Shown: positions 7,701 to 14,267 of the stretch, piece by piece
Layout: the number at the start of each line of letters is the position of its first letter
Numbering within the stretch: the first letter of the stretch is position 1
DNA from: a virus
DNA length: 44,046 nt
Direction: 5' to 3' (one strand)
IMG/VR virus record: IMGVR_UViG_3300021091_000142
Location: 1-44,046 of that record
Program-made: the position numbers and the translations under genes
Notes under the pieces: generated by a model
The model's input: only the letters and a program-made list of their open reading frames with translations
The model's database searches: none
What the model was told of the DNA's origin: nothing

Positions 7701-8222
7701 AGCTCCGTTGTTTCCTGGCTGTCCTGTGTTGCCCTGCGCGCCTGGATTACCTGCTGAACCTCCAGCACCACCTGCTCCGCCAGCACCATTTGAGCCAGGT
7801 TGACCTGTGTTACCTTGAGCACCTGAATTGCCAGCAGAGCCTCCTGCGCCACCAGCACCACCGTTTCCATTTGAACCAGGTTGTCCAGTGTTTCCTATTG
7901 CTCCGGAATTGCCAGCAGAACCCCCTGCACCACCAGCACCACCCGCACCATTATTACCTGCATTTCCTGGCTGACCTGTTGAACCTTGTGCTCCTGGATT
8001 ACCAGCATTACCAGCAGTACCACCTGTACCAGCAGAACCACCATTACCTCCGACGCCATTATTTCCAGGATTACCTGCAGTACCAGCATTACCTGTACCA
8101 CCTGTACCAGAAATTGTAATTCGTCGAACGCCAAATGGAATGTACCATGTTCCGTTCGTTGAAAATGTAACGGAACCTGCTTTTACTCTCGTTTTTCGAA
8201 GAGTCGTCGCTGCTAATGGCAT
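4710..8222 (-). CDS. Giant glycine-rich (Gly-X-Y / PGII-like) fibre-tip adhesin
   Basis: A 1170-aa protein, almost entirely Gly-X-Y triplets. An N-terminal domain (about residues 1-38, with FSTNGTWYIPFGVRRITISG) resembles the entry motif of phage Gly-rich domain proteins (F-x-x-x-G-x-W-x-x-P-x-G-V). Then come four blocks of about 230-260 aa. Blocks A and A' use a 24-aa unit like GAGGAGGSAGNPGAQGNTGQ plus PGNN. Blocks B and B' use units like GNTGAAGSGATSGAAGQPG. They are separated by non-repetitive islands: an aromatic island with WSVFTQPSSTT and YPNYGASGTYGQ, a short beta-like ATTFVAGSSVTFTTVSLPGG, and a poly-Gly run followed by MSETYSPWIPITHTADG. The C-terminus (QGATSTISVGTGAGTGSITISWPNQ region) is beta-like. 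A receptor-binding role is inferred by analogy with polyglycine-helix adhesins such as phage S16 gp38. SD AAAAGG lies 9 nt upstream. Confidence 0.75.
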   Translation of the reverse strand: MPLAATTLRKTRVKAGSVTFSTNGTWYIPFGVRRITISGTGGTGNAGTAGNPGNNGVGGNGGSAGTGGTAGNAGNPGAQGSTGQPGNAGNNGAGGAGGAGGSAGNSGAIGNTGQPGSNGNGGAGGAGGSAGNSGAQGNTGQPGSNGAGGAGGAGGSAGNPGAQGNTGQPGNNGAGGAGGARGNAGNPGAQGNTGQPGSNGNGGAGGAGGSAGNSGATGNSGNPGTNGNGGAGGPGGARGNAGNPGNAGNAGATGNAGSNGNGGAGGAGANGGNAGGGGQGGWSVFTQPSSTTPGNNGNTGTNGNPTGNIGYPNYGASGTYGQGGGNPASPGYPGTLLNYGGNAGNGGNAGSGGSGNPGSGGNAGAAGNTGAAGNPGSGGSGATGGQPGSAGQPGNAGANGNAGNTGGGGSGANPGASGQPGNAGSAGAAGNTGAAGSGANIGQAGQPGAAGANGAAGNTGAAGSGATSGAAGQPGSAGANGTAGNTGAAGSGATSGSAGQPGNAGSAGAAGNTGAAGTGATPGSAGQPGAAGANGNSGTPGSTGAAGNAGTGANPGTSGQPGNAGNPGAAGSAGSAGNAGNATTFVAGSSVTFTTVSLPGGSGGNAGAAGAAGNIGQPGNAGTAGQPGTNGDAGNGGSGGAGGAGGAAGNSGAQGNTGQPGNNGAGGAGGAGGSAGNPGAQGNSGNPGTNGAGGAGGAGGSAGNPGAQGNTGQPGNNGAGGAGGAGGSAGNPGALGNAGQPGNNGAGGAGGAGGSAGNPGAQGNSGNPGTNGAGGAGGAQGNAGNPGNVGATGQPGNTGNNGNGGAAGNGGSGGSAGNPGSPGNAGTPGGGGGGGGGGGGGAGMSETYSPWIPITHTADGQPGSAGGAGGNPGSGAGGGGGPASTDLAAAGSNGSAGQPGSAGAGGNTGGGGSGATNGAGGNAGQPGNAGANGNAGAAGQPGNAGSGANNGAAGQPGSAGANGTAGNTGAGGSGATSGSAGQPGSAGANGVAGNTGAGGSGATNGAAGQPGSAGANGAPGTIGGAGSGATSGAAGQPGAAGANGTAGNTGAAGSGATSGAAGQPGSAGANGAAGNTGAAGTGATSGQPGAAGQPGNAGGNGAAGSNGSAGNAGSAGTGATSGQPGGSGSAASTTNSSSTMQKSVSQGATSTISVGTGAGTGSITISWPNQ
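4841..8109 (-). repeat. Gly-X-Y coding repeat array of the adhesin (A-B-A'-B')
   Basis: Imperfect 72-nt units (24 aa) and 81-nt-like units (27 aa) alternate in four blocks at about 7390-8109, 6490-7205, 5740-6424 and 4860-5640. Island positions are about 7205-7390, 6424-6490 and 5640-5740. The array is locally GC-rich against the AT-rich genome because of Gly, Ala and Pro codons. Confidence 0.85.
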
Positions 8223-8239
8223 TTAAATCAACCTTTTAA

Positions 8240-8587
8240 TTAAGCAGGTTGAACAATCTTATCAAGATTTGCCATCAATTGAGAACTTTGAAGTTCTGTT
8301 AAACCTTCTACAGCATTTGTGGCTACATCGTCAGTGTCATACACACCTTCCCAATGAACGATTGGGAGTTTTGTGAATGTCTTATGCGACATTGTTTCGC
8401 CATCATAATAGTTCCAAGTGCCTAGAGCTGAATACAAACCTTCGAGAGTTGAATCATCGCTCCAGTTTAAATGTTGAAATGGAACATTGTTATCTTTGAG
8501 AAGTTTAACAGCATTCCAGCACTCACCAGCATCTGCAGTCATTGCAGTATAAACAGTGATCTTCTTAATTTTAACTAAATTAGCCAT
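8240..8587 (-). CDS. Thioredoxin/glutaredoxin-fold protein without CxxC
   Basis: A 115-aa protein patterned like a glutaredoxin. It has a first strand KKITVYTAM, then AGECWNAVKLLKDNNVPF where glutaredoxins have C-P-x-C-x-x-A-K-x-L-L, then a second strand FQHLNW. LPIVHWEG stands where the cis-Pro loop T-V-P-x-V-F is expected, followed by a final helix with GLTELQSSQLMANL. Only one Cys (in GECW) is present, so dithiol chemistry is unlikely. It lies between the giant adhesin and a fibre-tip domain gene, so a structural or chaperone role in fibre assembly is more likely than redox work. An AGGAGG SD sits 10 nt before the ATG, the strongest in this module, suggesting high expression. Confidence 0.6.
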   Translation of the reverse strand: MANLVKIKKITVYTAMTADAGECWNAVKLLKDNNVPFQHLNWSDDSTLEGLYSALGTWNYYDGETMSHKTFTKLPIVHWEGVYDTDDVATNAVEGLTELQSSQLMANLDKIVQPA

Positions 8588-8601
8588 TGTACAATAACCT
8601 C

Positions 8602-9006
8602 CTAACGTCCAAGATTGGCTAGGGCATGCGAAGCGTAATACGTTTCGCCGCCATCAAATGTCATCAATGTAATTACATCAGCAAAATCTGGTTTTGATGA
8701 GAGTATTGCAACTTCACCAAAAGACCAGAAAACGTTTTCAGGAAATACAACCTTACGATTTCCCATGTTATCTTGCTTTAATATTAATGTGCAAGAATAA
8801 CTTTTATCTGCTTCTGGCAAATTATCGAACGAAATATTTATAATATTTTTTCTCAGTGTAATATGAAAAACATTTGATTCTCGTAGATCAAGAATCTCAA
8901 TATTATTTACCGCATTTATTTTAGTAATCTTCTCGCGATACGCTTTTAATACGCCTTCAAATGTATCGAGACGATTTTTGCGAAGTGAAACTACATTTCC
9001 GTCCAT
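8602..9006 (-). CDS. Stand-alone fibre C-terminal (tip) domain protein
   Basis: A 134-aa protein without collagen repeats. Its C-terminal 70-80 residues match, position by position, the C-terminus of the collagen-like fibre encoded just upstream. Here: VVFPENVFWSFGEVAILSS, DVITLMTFDGGETYYASHAL. There: [40 protein letters not shown]. Both also share a T-L-I-L-(K/R)-Q element. The N-terminal 50 residues (VSLRKNRLDTFEGVLKAYR) are unrelated. It is probably a paralogous virion protein, either an alternative tip or a capping subunit. SD AGAGGA lies about 8 nt upstream. Confidence 0.7.
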   Translation of the reverse strand: MDGNVVSLRKNRLDTFEGVLKAYREKITKINAVNNIEILDLRESNVFHITLRKNIINISFDNLPEADKSYSCTLILKQDNMGNRKVVFPENVFWSFGEVAILSSKPDFADVITLMTFDGGETYYASHALANLGR

Positions 9007-9021
9007 TTTATTTTCCTCTTA

Positions 9022-11349
9022 TCAGTAAGATACGTTAGCCATAGCATGTGCGCCAAAGTATGTAGCACCATTATTAACAGTAAACAAAGTAATCACATCA
9101 AGTTTGCTGGCGATTCCAGAAGACAATGTAGGAACTTCGGCATTCGACCAGTATACAGTATTTGCAAATGTAACAACATTTGCTGCAGTTCCAGGCTGTC
9201 TTAGGATTAGCGTTAATGGGCTAGACTTACCTGAAGCAGCAACGCTTGTAAATGTAATTGCTACAGTTGATGCTTGAAGTGTGAGATCAAAAATATTATT
9301 TCCAGAAGCATCAGCTGTAAATGTCGAACCAGTAATTGTTGCACTGTTTGTGCGTTCAATATATCCATACAATTCAACACCACCAGAAGCCATTGGTCCT
9401 TGTGGACCTTGAGGACCTTGTGGTCCAGTCACACCCTGTGGTCCTTGCGGTCCCTGTGGTCCTTGTGGTCCAGTCACACCCTGTGGTCCTTGTGGTCCCT
9501 GTGGACCTTGTGGACCAGTTACACCTTGCGGTCCTTGTGGTCCCTGAGGACCAGTGACGCCTTGTGGTCCTTGTGGACCTTGTGGACCAGTAACACCTTG
9601 CGGTCCTTGTGGTCCCTGAGGACCAGTGTCGCCTTGTGGTCCTTGTGGTCCAGGAACGTTCGAAACACCAGCTGGTCCTTGTGGACCTTGAGGTCCAGTA
9701 TCACCTTGTGAACCTTGTGGACCTTGAGGTCCAGTCACACCTTGTGGACCTTGCGGACCTTGTGGACCAGTCACACCTTGTGGACCTTGTGGACCAGTCA
9801 CACCTTGTGGACCTTGTGGACCTTGCGGACCCTGTGGACCTGTTGGTCCTGGGACGTTAGACACACCGCTTGGTCCCTGTGGACCTTGAGGTCCAGTATC
9901 ACCTTGTGGACCTTGTGGTCCTTGCGGACCAGTCACACCTTGTGGACCCTGTGGTCCTTGCGGACCTTGTGGTCCCTGTGGTCCTTGAGGACCTGCATCA
10001 CCCTTGTCACCAGTTCTTGCAAATGTAATAATAACATTTGTTGAATCTGGGAATGTTGTTACGCCAGTTGTGTGCGCAACAGGAACATAGAAGTAACTTG
10101 AAGTGTGATCATGCAATCCATTAATACTAAAGAATGCAAACTCATTAATGTTTGCACTATTTGCTAACTTAAATGTTCCTTTGATTGTTGAAGTAGAGTC
10201 GTCAATTGTTTGTAGATAATTAAATACATTTGCTGAATTTTGATCAATGAAATCAATATACAATGTTGTTGCTGTCGAGAAAGATGCGCTATTGAATTTT
10301 AAATTTGATGATCCAGGATCTGAGTTTGCTGTGTTTGTTAGATACACAAACTCAAATGTTGCGCCACCGAATTCGCCAGTGTCACCCTTTGCTCCTTGAG
10401 GACCTTGCGGTCCTTGTGGACCCTGTGGTCCTTGTGGACCTTGTGGACCCTGTGGACCAGTAACACCAATCACACCTTGTGGACCTTGCGGACCTTGTGG
10501 TCCTTGCGGTCCAGTTAAACCAATTGGACCTTGTGGTCCTGTTGGTCCAGGAACATTTGAGACACCAGATGGTCCTTGAGGACCTTGTGGACCTTCAACT
10601 CCTTGTGGTCCTTGTGGACCAATAACACCTTGTGGTCCTTGTGGTCCTTGTGGACCCTGTGGACCTTGTGGACCAGGAACATTCGAAACACCACTTGGTC
10701 CTTGTGGACCTTCTGGACCCTGTGGACCTGTTGGTCCTGGAACATTCGAAACACCACTTGGTCCTTGTGGACCTTGCGGTCCTTGTGGTCCTGTTGGTCC
10801 AGGAACATTTGAAACGCCAGCTGGTCCTTGTGGACCCTCAACTCCTTGTGGTCCCTGAGGACCTTGTGGACCCTGTGGACCAGTCACACCTTGCGGACCT
10901 TGTGGTCCTTGAGGTCCTGTTACTCCTTGTGGACCCTGCGGTCCTTGTGGTCCTTGAGGACCAGTGTCGCCAATGACACCTTGTGAACCCTGCGGACCTT
11001 GTGGACCTTGTGGTCCAGTTACACCTTGAGGACCTTGTGGACCAGTGATACCCTGTGGTCCTTGTGGACCAATGTCGCCAGTCACACCTTGTGGTCCTTG
11101 TGGACCAGTTACACCTTGCGGACCTTGTGCACCAGTTACACCCTGCGGTCCTTGTGGACCTTGTGGACCAGTTGCACCTTGTGATCCTTGAGAACCAGTC
11201 ACACCTTGCGGACCTTGAGGTCCTTGTGGACCAACACCCTGTGGACCTTGTGGACCCTGCGGTCCTTGTGGACCTTGCGGACCTTGTGGACCGCGTGCAA
11301 TTTGCAAAACATTTACAGATTGGCTTTGCTGTTTAACTGTAACTGCCAT
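9022..11349 (-). CDS. Collagen-like tail fibre protein with interrupting beta domain
   Basis: A 775-aa protein. After a short N-terminus ([13 protein letters not shown]) come about 300 residues of Gly-Pro-Gln/Gly-Val-Thr triplets. A non-repetitive beta-rich domain of about 125 residues follows ([19 protein letters not shown] to [14 protein letters not shown]). A second stretch of about 205 residues of triplets comes next. The final domain of about 110 residues begins [20 protein letters not shown] and ends [10 protein letters not shown]. Occasional [10 protein letters not shown] units break the strict GPQ pattern. GPQ-rich collagen-like stalks form trimeric triple helices in other phages. It overlaps the upstream gene by TAATG and shares its tip domain with the 134-aa gene downstream. 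The role is a trimeric fibre or appendage; attachment site on the virion unknown. Confidence 0.85.
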   Translation of the reverse strand: MAVTVKQQSQSVNVLQIARGPQGPQGPQGPQGPQGPQGVGPQGPQGPQGVTGSQGSQGATGPQGPQGPQGVTGAQGPQGVTGPQGPQGVTGDIGPQGPQGITGPQGPQGVTGPQGPQGPQGSQGVIGDTGPQGPQGPQGPQGVTGPQGPQGPQGVTGPQGPQGPQGPQGVEGPQGPAGVSNVPGPTGPQGPQGPQGPSGVSNVPGPTGPQGPEGPQGPSGVSNVPGPQGPQGPQGPQGPQGVIGPQGPQGVEGPQGPQGPSGVSNVPGPTGPQGPIGLTGPQGPQGPQGPQGVIGVTGPQGPQGPQGPQGPQGPQGPQGAKGDTGEFGGATFEFVYLTNTANSDPGSSNLKFNSASFSTATTLYIDFIDQNSANVFNYLQTIDDSTSTIKGTFKLANSANINEFAFFSINGLHDHTSSYFYVPVAHTTGVTTFPDSTNVIITFARTGDKGDAGPQGPQGPQGPQGPQGPQGVTGPQGPQGPQGDTGPQGPQGPSGVSNVPGPTGPQGPQGPQGPQGVTGPQGPQGVTGPQGPQGPQGVTGPQGPQGSQGDTGPQGPQGPAGVSNVPGPQGPQGDTGPQGPQGPQGVTGPQGPQGPQGVTGPQGPQGPQGVTGPQGPQGPQGPQGVTGPQGPQGPQGPQGVTGPQGPQGPQGPMASGGVELYGYIERTNSATITGSTFTADASGNNIFDLTLQASTVAITFTSVAASGKSSPLTLILRQPGTAANVVTFANTVYWSNAEVPTLSSGIASKLDVITLFTVNNGATYFGAHAMANVSY
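9394..10008 (-). repeat. Collagen-like GPQ coding repeats, distal stalk
   Basis: Tandem 9-nt Gly-X-Y units with frequent 27-nt higher-order units GPQGPQGVT. Third-base usage varies from unit to unit, so these repeats look older or more diverged than those at 14697-15439. Confidence 0.9.
10387..11293 (-). repeat. Collagen-like GPQ coding repeats, proximal stalk
   Basis: Tandem 9-nt Gly-X-Y units, mostly GPQ and GVT, with several [15 protein letters not shown] interruptions. The array is separated from the distal array by the beta domain encoded at about 10009-10386. Confidence 0.9.
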
Positions 11350-11681
11350 TATTTTGTAACCTGTGGATACACCGTGATAATACCCTCAATAAGGCGAGTT
11401 ACATTGTTGCTATTGACTTCTTTAATATCGTAGAGATATCTTCCAGGGCGAATATTTGCAGTCACAGCTGAATTTGCATTTGCATAAATGAAACCATTAG
11501 CAGCATCAGCGGCTGTAATTGATAGATTTGCAGTAACAGAAGAAGAATAATAGGACTTGCGAATTGATGATGTGAATGTAGAGTTCGCAACGTTTCTTGT
11601 AGAACCGTCTTCGTTAATTACAGTAATATCCACGCCAAAGGAAGTTCCTTGGTCCATTGATAATTCTACATACTGCGCCAT
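11349..11681 (-). CDS. Small Ig-like/BppU-type virion protein
   Basis: A 110-aa protein beginning [20 protein letters not shown], followed by a dGS-type turn, an [10 protein letters not shown] strand, and [11 protein letters not shown] near the end with [15 protein letters not shown]. This pattern (Q-G-x-x-x, then I-R-K-S-Y, then G-x-Y-x-Y-D and E-G-x-x-x-V-x-P-x-V-T) is common to small beta-sandwich phage proteins next to fibres in T4-like marine phages, and resembles N-terminal domains of baseplate upper proteins. It is probably a fibre adaptor or collar. It is the first gene after a late-promoter-like box and has an AGGA SD 8 nt before its ATG. Function is inferred from family pattern and position. 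Confidence 0.65.
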   Translation of the reverse strand: MAQYVELSMDQGTSFGVDITVINEDGSTRNVANSTFTSSIRKSYYSSSVTANLSITAADAANGFIYANANSAVTANIRPGRYLYDIKEVNSNNVTRLIEGIITVYPQVTK

Positions 11682-11702
11682 CTATCATATCCTATTTTTT
11701 TA

Positions 11703-11710
11703 TATTTATT
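11703..11710 (-). promoter_or_regulatory. Late-promoter-like box (AATAAATA)
   Basis: On the minus strand this reads AATAAATA, matching the NATAAATA form of the T4-type gp55 late promoter. A start site 6-7 nt further on would leave a leader of about 16 nt before the ATG at 11681, with the AGGA SD inside. It lies in the 33-nt gap before the fibre genes and could drive the whole run 11681 to 4710. Confidence 0.6.
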
Positions 11711-11714
11711 GAGT

Positions 11715-12413
11715 TTAATTCGCTTTTCTTTCTAGCATATAGTCGAAAAGTTTTGATTTCATTCTTAAACGTTTTCTAACTTCATCTGGCTCTTCATACT
11801 TCATATTTAATTTGTTTAAGGCTTTTTTACGTCTATTAAGTTTAGCCTCTAGTTTGCTTGTATCTATGCATCGAATCCACTTATATCCTTTCCAAGAGTC
11901 TTCGTTATCATTATCGGCAAACTTACTGAAAACTTCTGAATATTCTACCTTCTCGCTATCTGCTAAACATTTATCATATGGTGCGCATTTTTCGCAAACA
12001 TCATCACATCCTTTAATGTGAATCTGCCAATTTGTCTTTCTAAAGCCATGATAAAACAAAGTCCATGAACCAGGAATACATGATTTTAATTGATGAACAT
12101 CGTCCTTTGTTCTAAAAACAAACTCACCTTTTTTGCGATTATAATCTTTGCCATTGAATGTTTCTAGATATCCACCCTTTAAAATGTAGGTTACTGTTGC
12201 CCAAGGATGATTATGATCGTATCCACCGTCAGTATATTTTTCTACAGGAAAGTAATGTAACCATACATTAGGTAACCATCTCATTCCCTTCTTTTTGTCT
12301 TCATCCTCTTCAAAATAAAACAAATAGTATCTATGCGCTAAAATGTTACCGTAAAAATCAACAAATACTTTTTTTCTTCCAATCTTCTCAAGAAATCGCA
12401 AAAACAAATTCAT
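11715..12413 (-). CDS. Cupin-like metal-binding protein
   Basis: A 232-aa protein with a cupin core: DHNHPWATVTYILKGGYLE provides the H-x-H and later Glu of cupin motif 1 (about residues 66-85), and DVHQLKS plus PGSWTLFYHGF provide motif 2. Downstream lies a Cys cluster (CDDVCEKCAPYDKC, about residues 135-148) that could bind a second metal. The C-terminal 50 residues are strongly charged and helical (EAKLNRRKKALNKLNMKYEE). Phage cupins of this kind are seen near tail genes; the reaction is unknown and it could be an isomerase, a dioxygenase or a structural protein. It has a 4-nt ATGA overlap with the upstream gene, so the pair is translationally coupled. Confidence 0.65.
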   Translation of the reverse strand: MNLFLRFLEKIGRKKVFVDFYGNILAHRYYLFYFEEDEDKKKGMRWLPNVWLHYFPVEKYTDGGYDHNHPWATVTYILKGGYLETFNGKDYNRKKGEFVFRTKDDVHQLKSCIPGSWTLFYHGFRKTNWQIHIKGCDDVCEKCAPYDKCLADSEKVEYSEVFSKFADNDNEDSWKGYKWIRCIDTSKLEAKLNRRKKALNKLNMKYEEPDEVRKRLRMKSKLFDYMLERKAN

Positions 12414-13105
12414 TTTGTAAACCTCACAATTTTTACTCGTCGCGCATTATTATTTGTAACATTTAATGTTGCATTCACAAACTTATACATACGCTTACTT
12501 CTTAAAATCTTTTCTCCACTATTGAGTGAATCAGAAAACAATAAAAAGCAAGATTCAACTTCTGGTCTTGATAATGTGATTGTTTCTCCAGATTCTATGG
12601 TTCTATTCATAAAAGTATATCTTGAATATGATCCATTTAATCTTGTAACACATAACATTTCTGCATCTTCGGAATTGAGAATAACTTTTGCTTTTGGTGA
12701 AGCAATTTGCCATCTGATGTGATTATCCACCCACTCACTAGACTGCCAATCAGTTGTGATGTCAGCATACAACTTATTATTCGCCATATCCTTTGTAAAG
12801 GTATAATTTGTAAGTGCTGGTGAAATCGTTGTTAGATAATTGTCTACTTCACTTTCAGATATCTGCCCTGATTTCCATTCCCACTCAGCTCTAATGTTTC
12901 CACTTAAAAATAATTGCCCATTAAAACAACTAACGACATTTGCCAGTGTTGAGTGTGGATTTAATGCGCCAGCAGAATGATGTGCGCTGGCGATGCTGTC
13001 GCGCATAATATATTTGCCAATGTTTCCTGGTTCAAAATGAGAGACTAAAAGTTCATCATCGTACAGACCAAGAATTTTAGGAGTTATATTGGATTCAAAA
13101 GCCAT
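12410..13105 (-). CDS. Hypothetical virion-associated protein
   Basis: A 231-aa protein not recognised as a named family. It starts MAFESNITPKILGLYDDELL and appears mostly beta-rich, with alternating Thr/Asn/Val segments (TLNVTNNNARRVKIVRF) near the end, as in small tail decoration or adaptor proteins. A middle segment, KLYADITTDWQSSEWVDNHI, could be a carbohydrate-binding-like strand pair, but no motif is certain. It is coupled on both sides: the ATG overlaps the stop of a 46-aa gene (TAATG) and the stop overlaps the cupin gene (ATGA). It lies between the Hint-bearing virion protein and the cupin gene, which suggests expression with the fibre module. Confidence 0.5.
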   Translation of the reverse strand: MAFESNITPKILGLYDDELLVSHFEPGNIGKYIMRDSIASAHHSAGALNPHSTLANVVSCFNGQLFLSGNIRAEWEWKSGQISESEVDNYLTTISPALTNYTFTKDMANNKLYADITTDWQSSEWVDNHIRWQIASPKAKVILNSEDAEMLCVTRLNGSYSRYTFMNRTIESGETITLSRPEVESCFLLFSDSLNSGEKILRSKRMYKFVNATLNVTNNNARRVKIVRFTK

Positions 13106-13245
13106 TATAATTCCTCTGCTTCAGTTTCTGGATCAGTGAAAGGGGCTTTGATATAACTCTTCAATGGAAGATTAATTGTTGTCTCGTCGCCGTTGTCCCA
13201 TTGCAGTGTGGTATTTGCGCTATTATTTTCTGTATTTGCTGACAT
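13105..13245 (-). CDS. Small acidic protein (46 aa)
   Basis: A short gene whose ATG (13243-13245) overlaps the stop of the Hint-domain gene and whose TAA (13105-13107) overlaps the ATG of the next gene. That exact double TAATG coupling is the main evidence that it is real. The product is Asn/Thr-rich at the start (MSANTENNSANTT), holds LQWDNGDETTINLPLKSYI, and ends in an acidic run (ETEAEEL). No homologue recognised; it could be a small adaptor or chaperone for a neighbour. Confidence 0.6.
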   Translation of the reverse strand: MSANTENNSANTTLQWDNGDETTINLPLKSYIKAPFTDPETEAEEL

Positions 13246-14264
13246 TAGTATACCAACACTCCATCAGCATAAAAGTTTGGACTTGTTTTAAATTTATTAT
13301 TAAAGGTGTAGACTGTATCAAAATGATCAATTCGTACAATTTCATCTACCTGGATTGAATTATTGTCTTTATCCACAAAGTTGTCGCCAACTTCCACCAT
13401 CTGAACATTAGTTAAACTCTTGTACCCATTCATTGTGAGTGCAGGATTCATCGAACAATATCCTTTACCAACTACAAAAAATGGATGATCATGTGAAGCA
13501 CGTATTTCTTTTCCATTTGCTAGAGTATACTTGTACATCATTCTATTCACGCGTGTAATTAATTCCTCAACTTCATTAGTTTCATGCTGCTGAGTTTCTG
13601 GATTATATGATAGAATTTGATCACCAACCTGAATTTGATTAATATTTTTTTTTGATAAATCAGCCATTGTAACTTCAGTATCATGTGTAAAACAACAACC
13701 GCCGCCGCCTCCGCCGCCGCCGCCACCGACGCCGTCAGGTATCGCGCCACCATCATTAAATCGTAATCCAATTGTAAATGTTCCGCTGGCTGGTAGATTA
13801 AACGGTTGATTCCAATAAATCTCAGCACCACCTGTACCATATCCATTCACTGTGCTTGTAATTGTTCTTTGAATATCTTGTGTTGCTAAAATATTAATGT
13901 TACCGGCAGGATAATTTTCAAATGCAACCCACATAAACATCACTTCTGTACCATCACCATAATTAAATGATATAACAGAAGCCACATTTTGAGTAATACT
14001 AGTATTGGCTATTACAATTTGATCATCAATGCTTCCATGCAAATATTCAGTAAACCCAGTTTGATTTCCAAATTTTTGATCATAAGAAGCAGAAGTAACG
14101 GTTGCTCCATATGATCTATAAAGATCACTCATTCTAACATCATTATTAAAACCGAGTCCAAGTCTATTTGCAGCATCACTGCGCAATGCAACCTGACCTG
14201 AAAATGATTGCAGGATCTCCAATCTGAGTGAACTCATGCTGATTTGTCCAGAGGTTGGTGTCAT
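13245..14264 (-). CDS. Virion protein with C-terminal Hint (hedgehog/intein-like) domain
   Basis: A 339-aa protein. The N-terminus (MTPTSGQISMSSLRLEIL, then MSDLYRSYGA) is a pattern seen in many tail-associated phage proteins, and residues about 55-175 look like a beta-sandwich. A run of Gly at about 180-189 leads into Cys190-Cys191 and a Hint domain. Block A is CCFTHDTEVTMAD with IQVGDQILSYNPETQ. Block B is RASHDHPFFVVGKG with the conserved His. Block F is VDEIVRIDHFDTVYTFNN, and the end is SPNFYADGVLVY. The terminal His-Asn and a C-extein are absent, so this is not a splicing intein; it resembles bacterial intein-like or Hog-type domains that do N-S shift chemistry at Cys. Likely outcome: self-cleavage or covalent attachment of the N-terminal part. 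The ATG has a TAATG-type link with the small gene downstream. Confidence 0.75.
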   Translation of the reverse strand: MTPTSGQISMSSLRLEILQSFSGQVALRSDAANRLGLGFNNDVRMSDLYRSYGATVTSASYDQKFGNQTGFTEYLHGSIDDQIVIANTSITQNVASVISFNYGDGTEVMFMWVAFENYPAGNINILATQDIQRTITSTVNGYGTGGAEIYWNQPFNLPASGTFTIGLRFNDGGAIPDGVGGGGGGGGGGCCFTHDTEVTMADLSKKNINQIQVGDQILSYNPETQQHETNEVEELITRVNRMMYKYTLANGKEIRASHDHPFFVVGKGYCSMNPALTMNGYKSLTNVQMVEVGDNFVDKDNNSIQVDEIVRIDHFDTVYTFNNKFKTSPNFYADGVLVY

Positions 14265-14267
14265 CGA

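Noticed and set aside
4760-8134. Several long open frames on both strands over the Gly-rich adhesin (for example Pro/Ala-rich at 5161-5532)
   Set aside because: They arise from the low-complexity repeat and have no start signals or family motifs; the Gly-X-Y frame is continuous for 1170 codons.
13245-13700. Intein in the tail protein
   Set aside because: No C-extein, no terminal His-Asn, and no homing endonuclease; a C-terminal Hint/BIL-type domain fits better.
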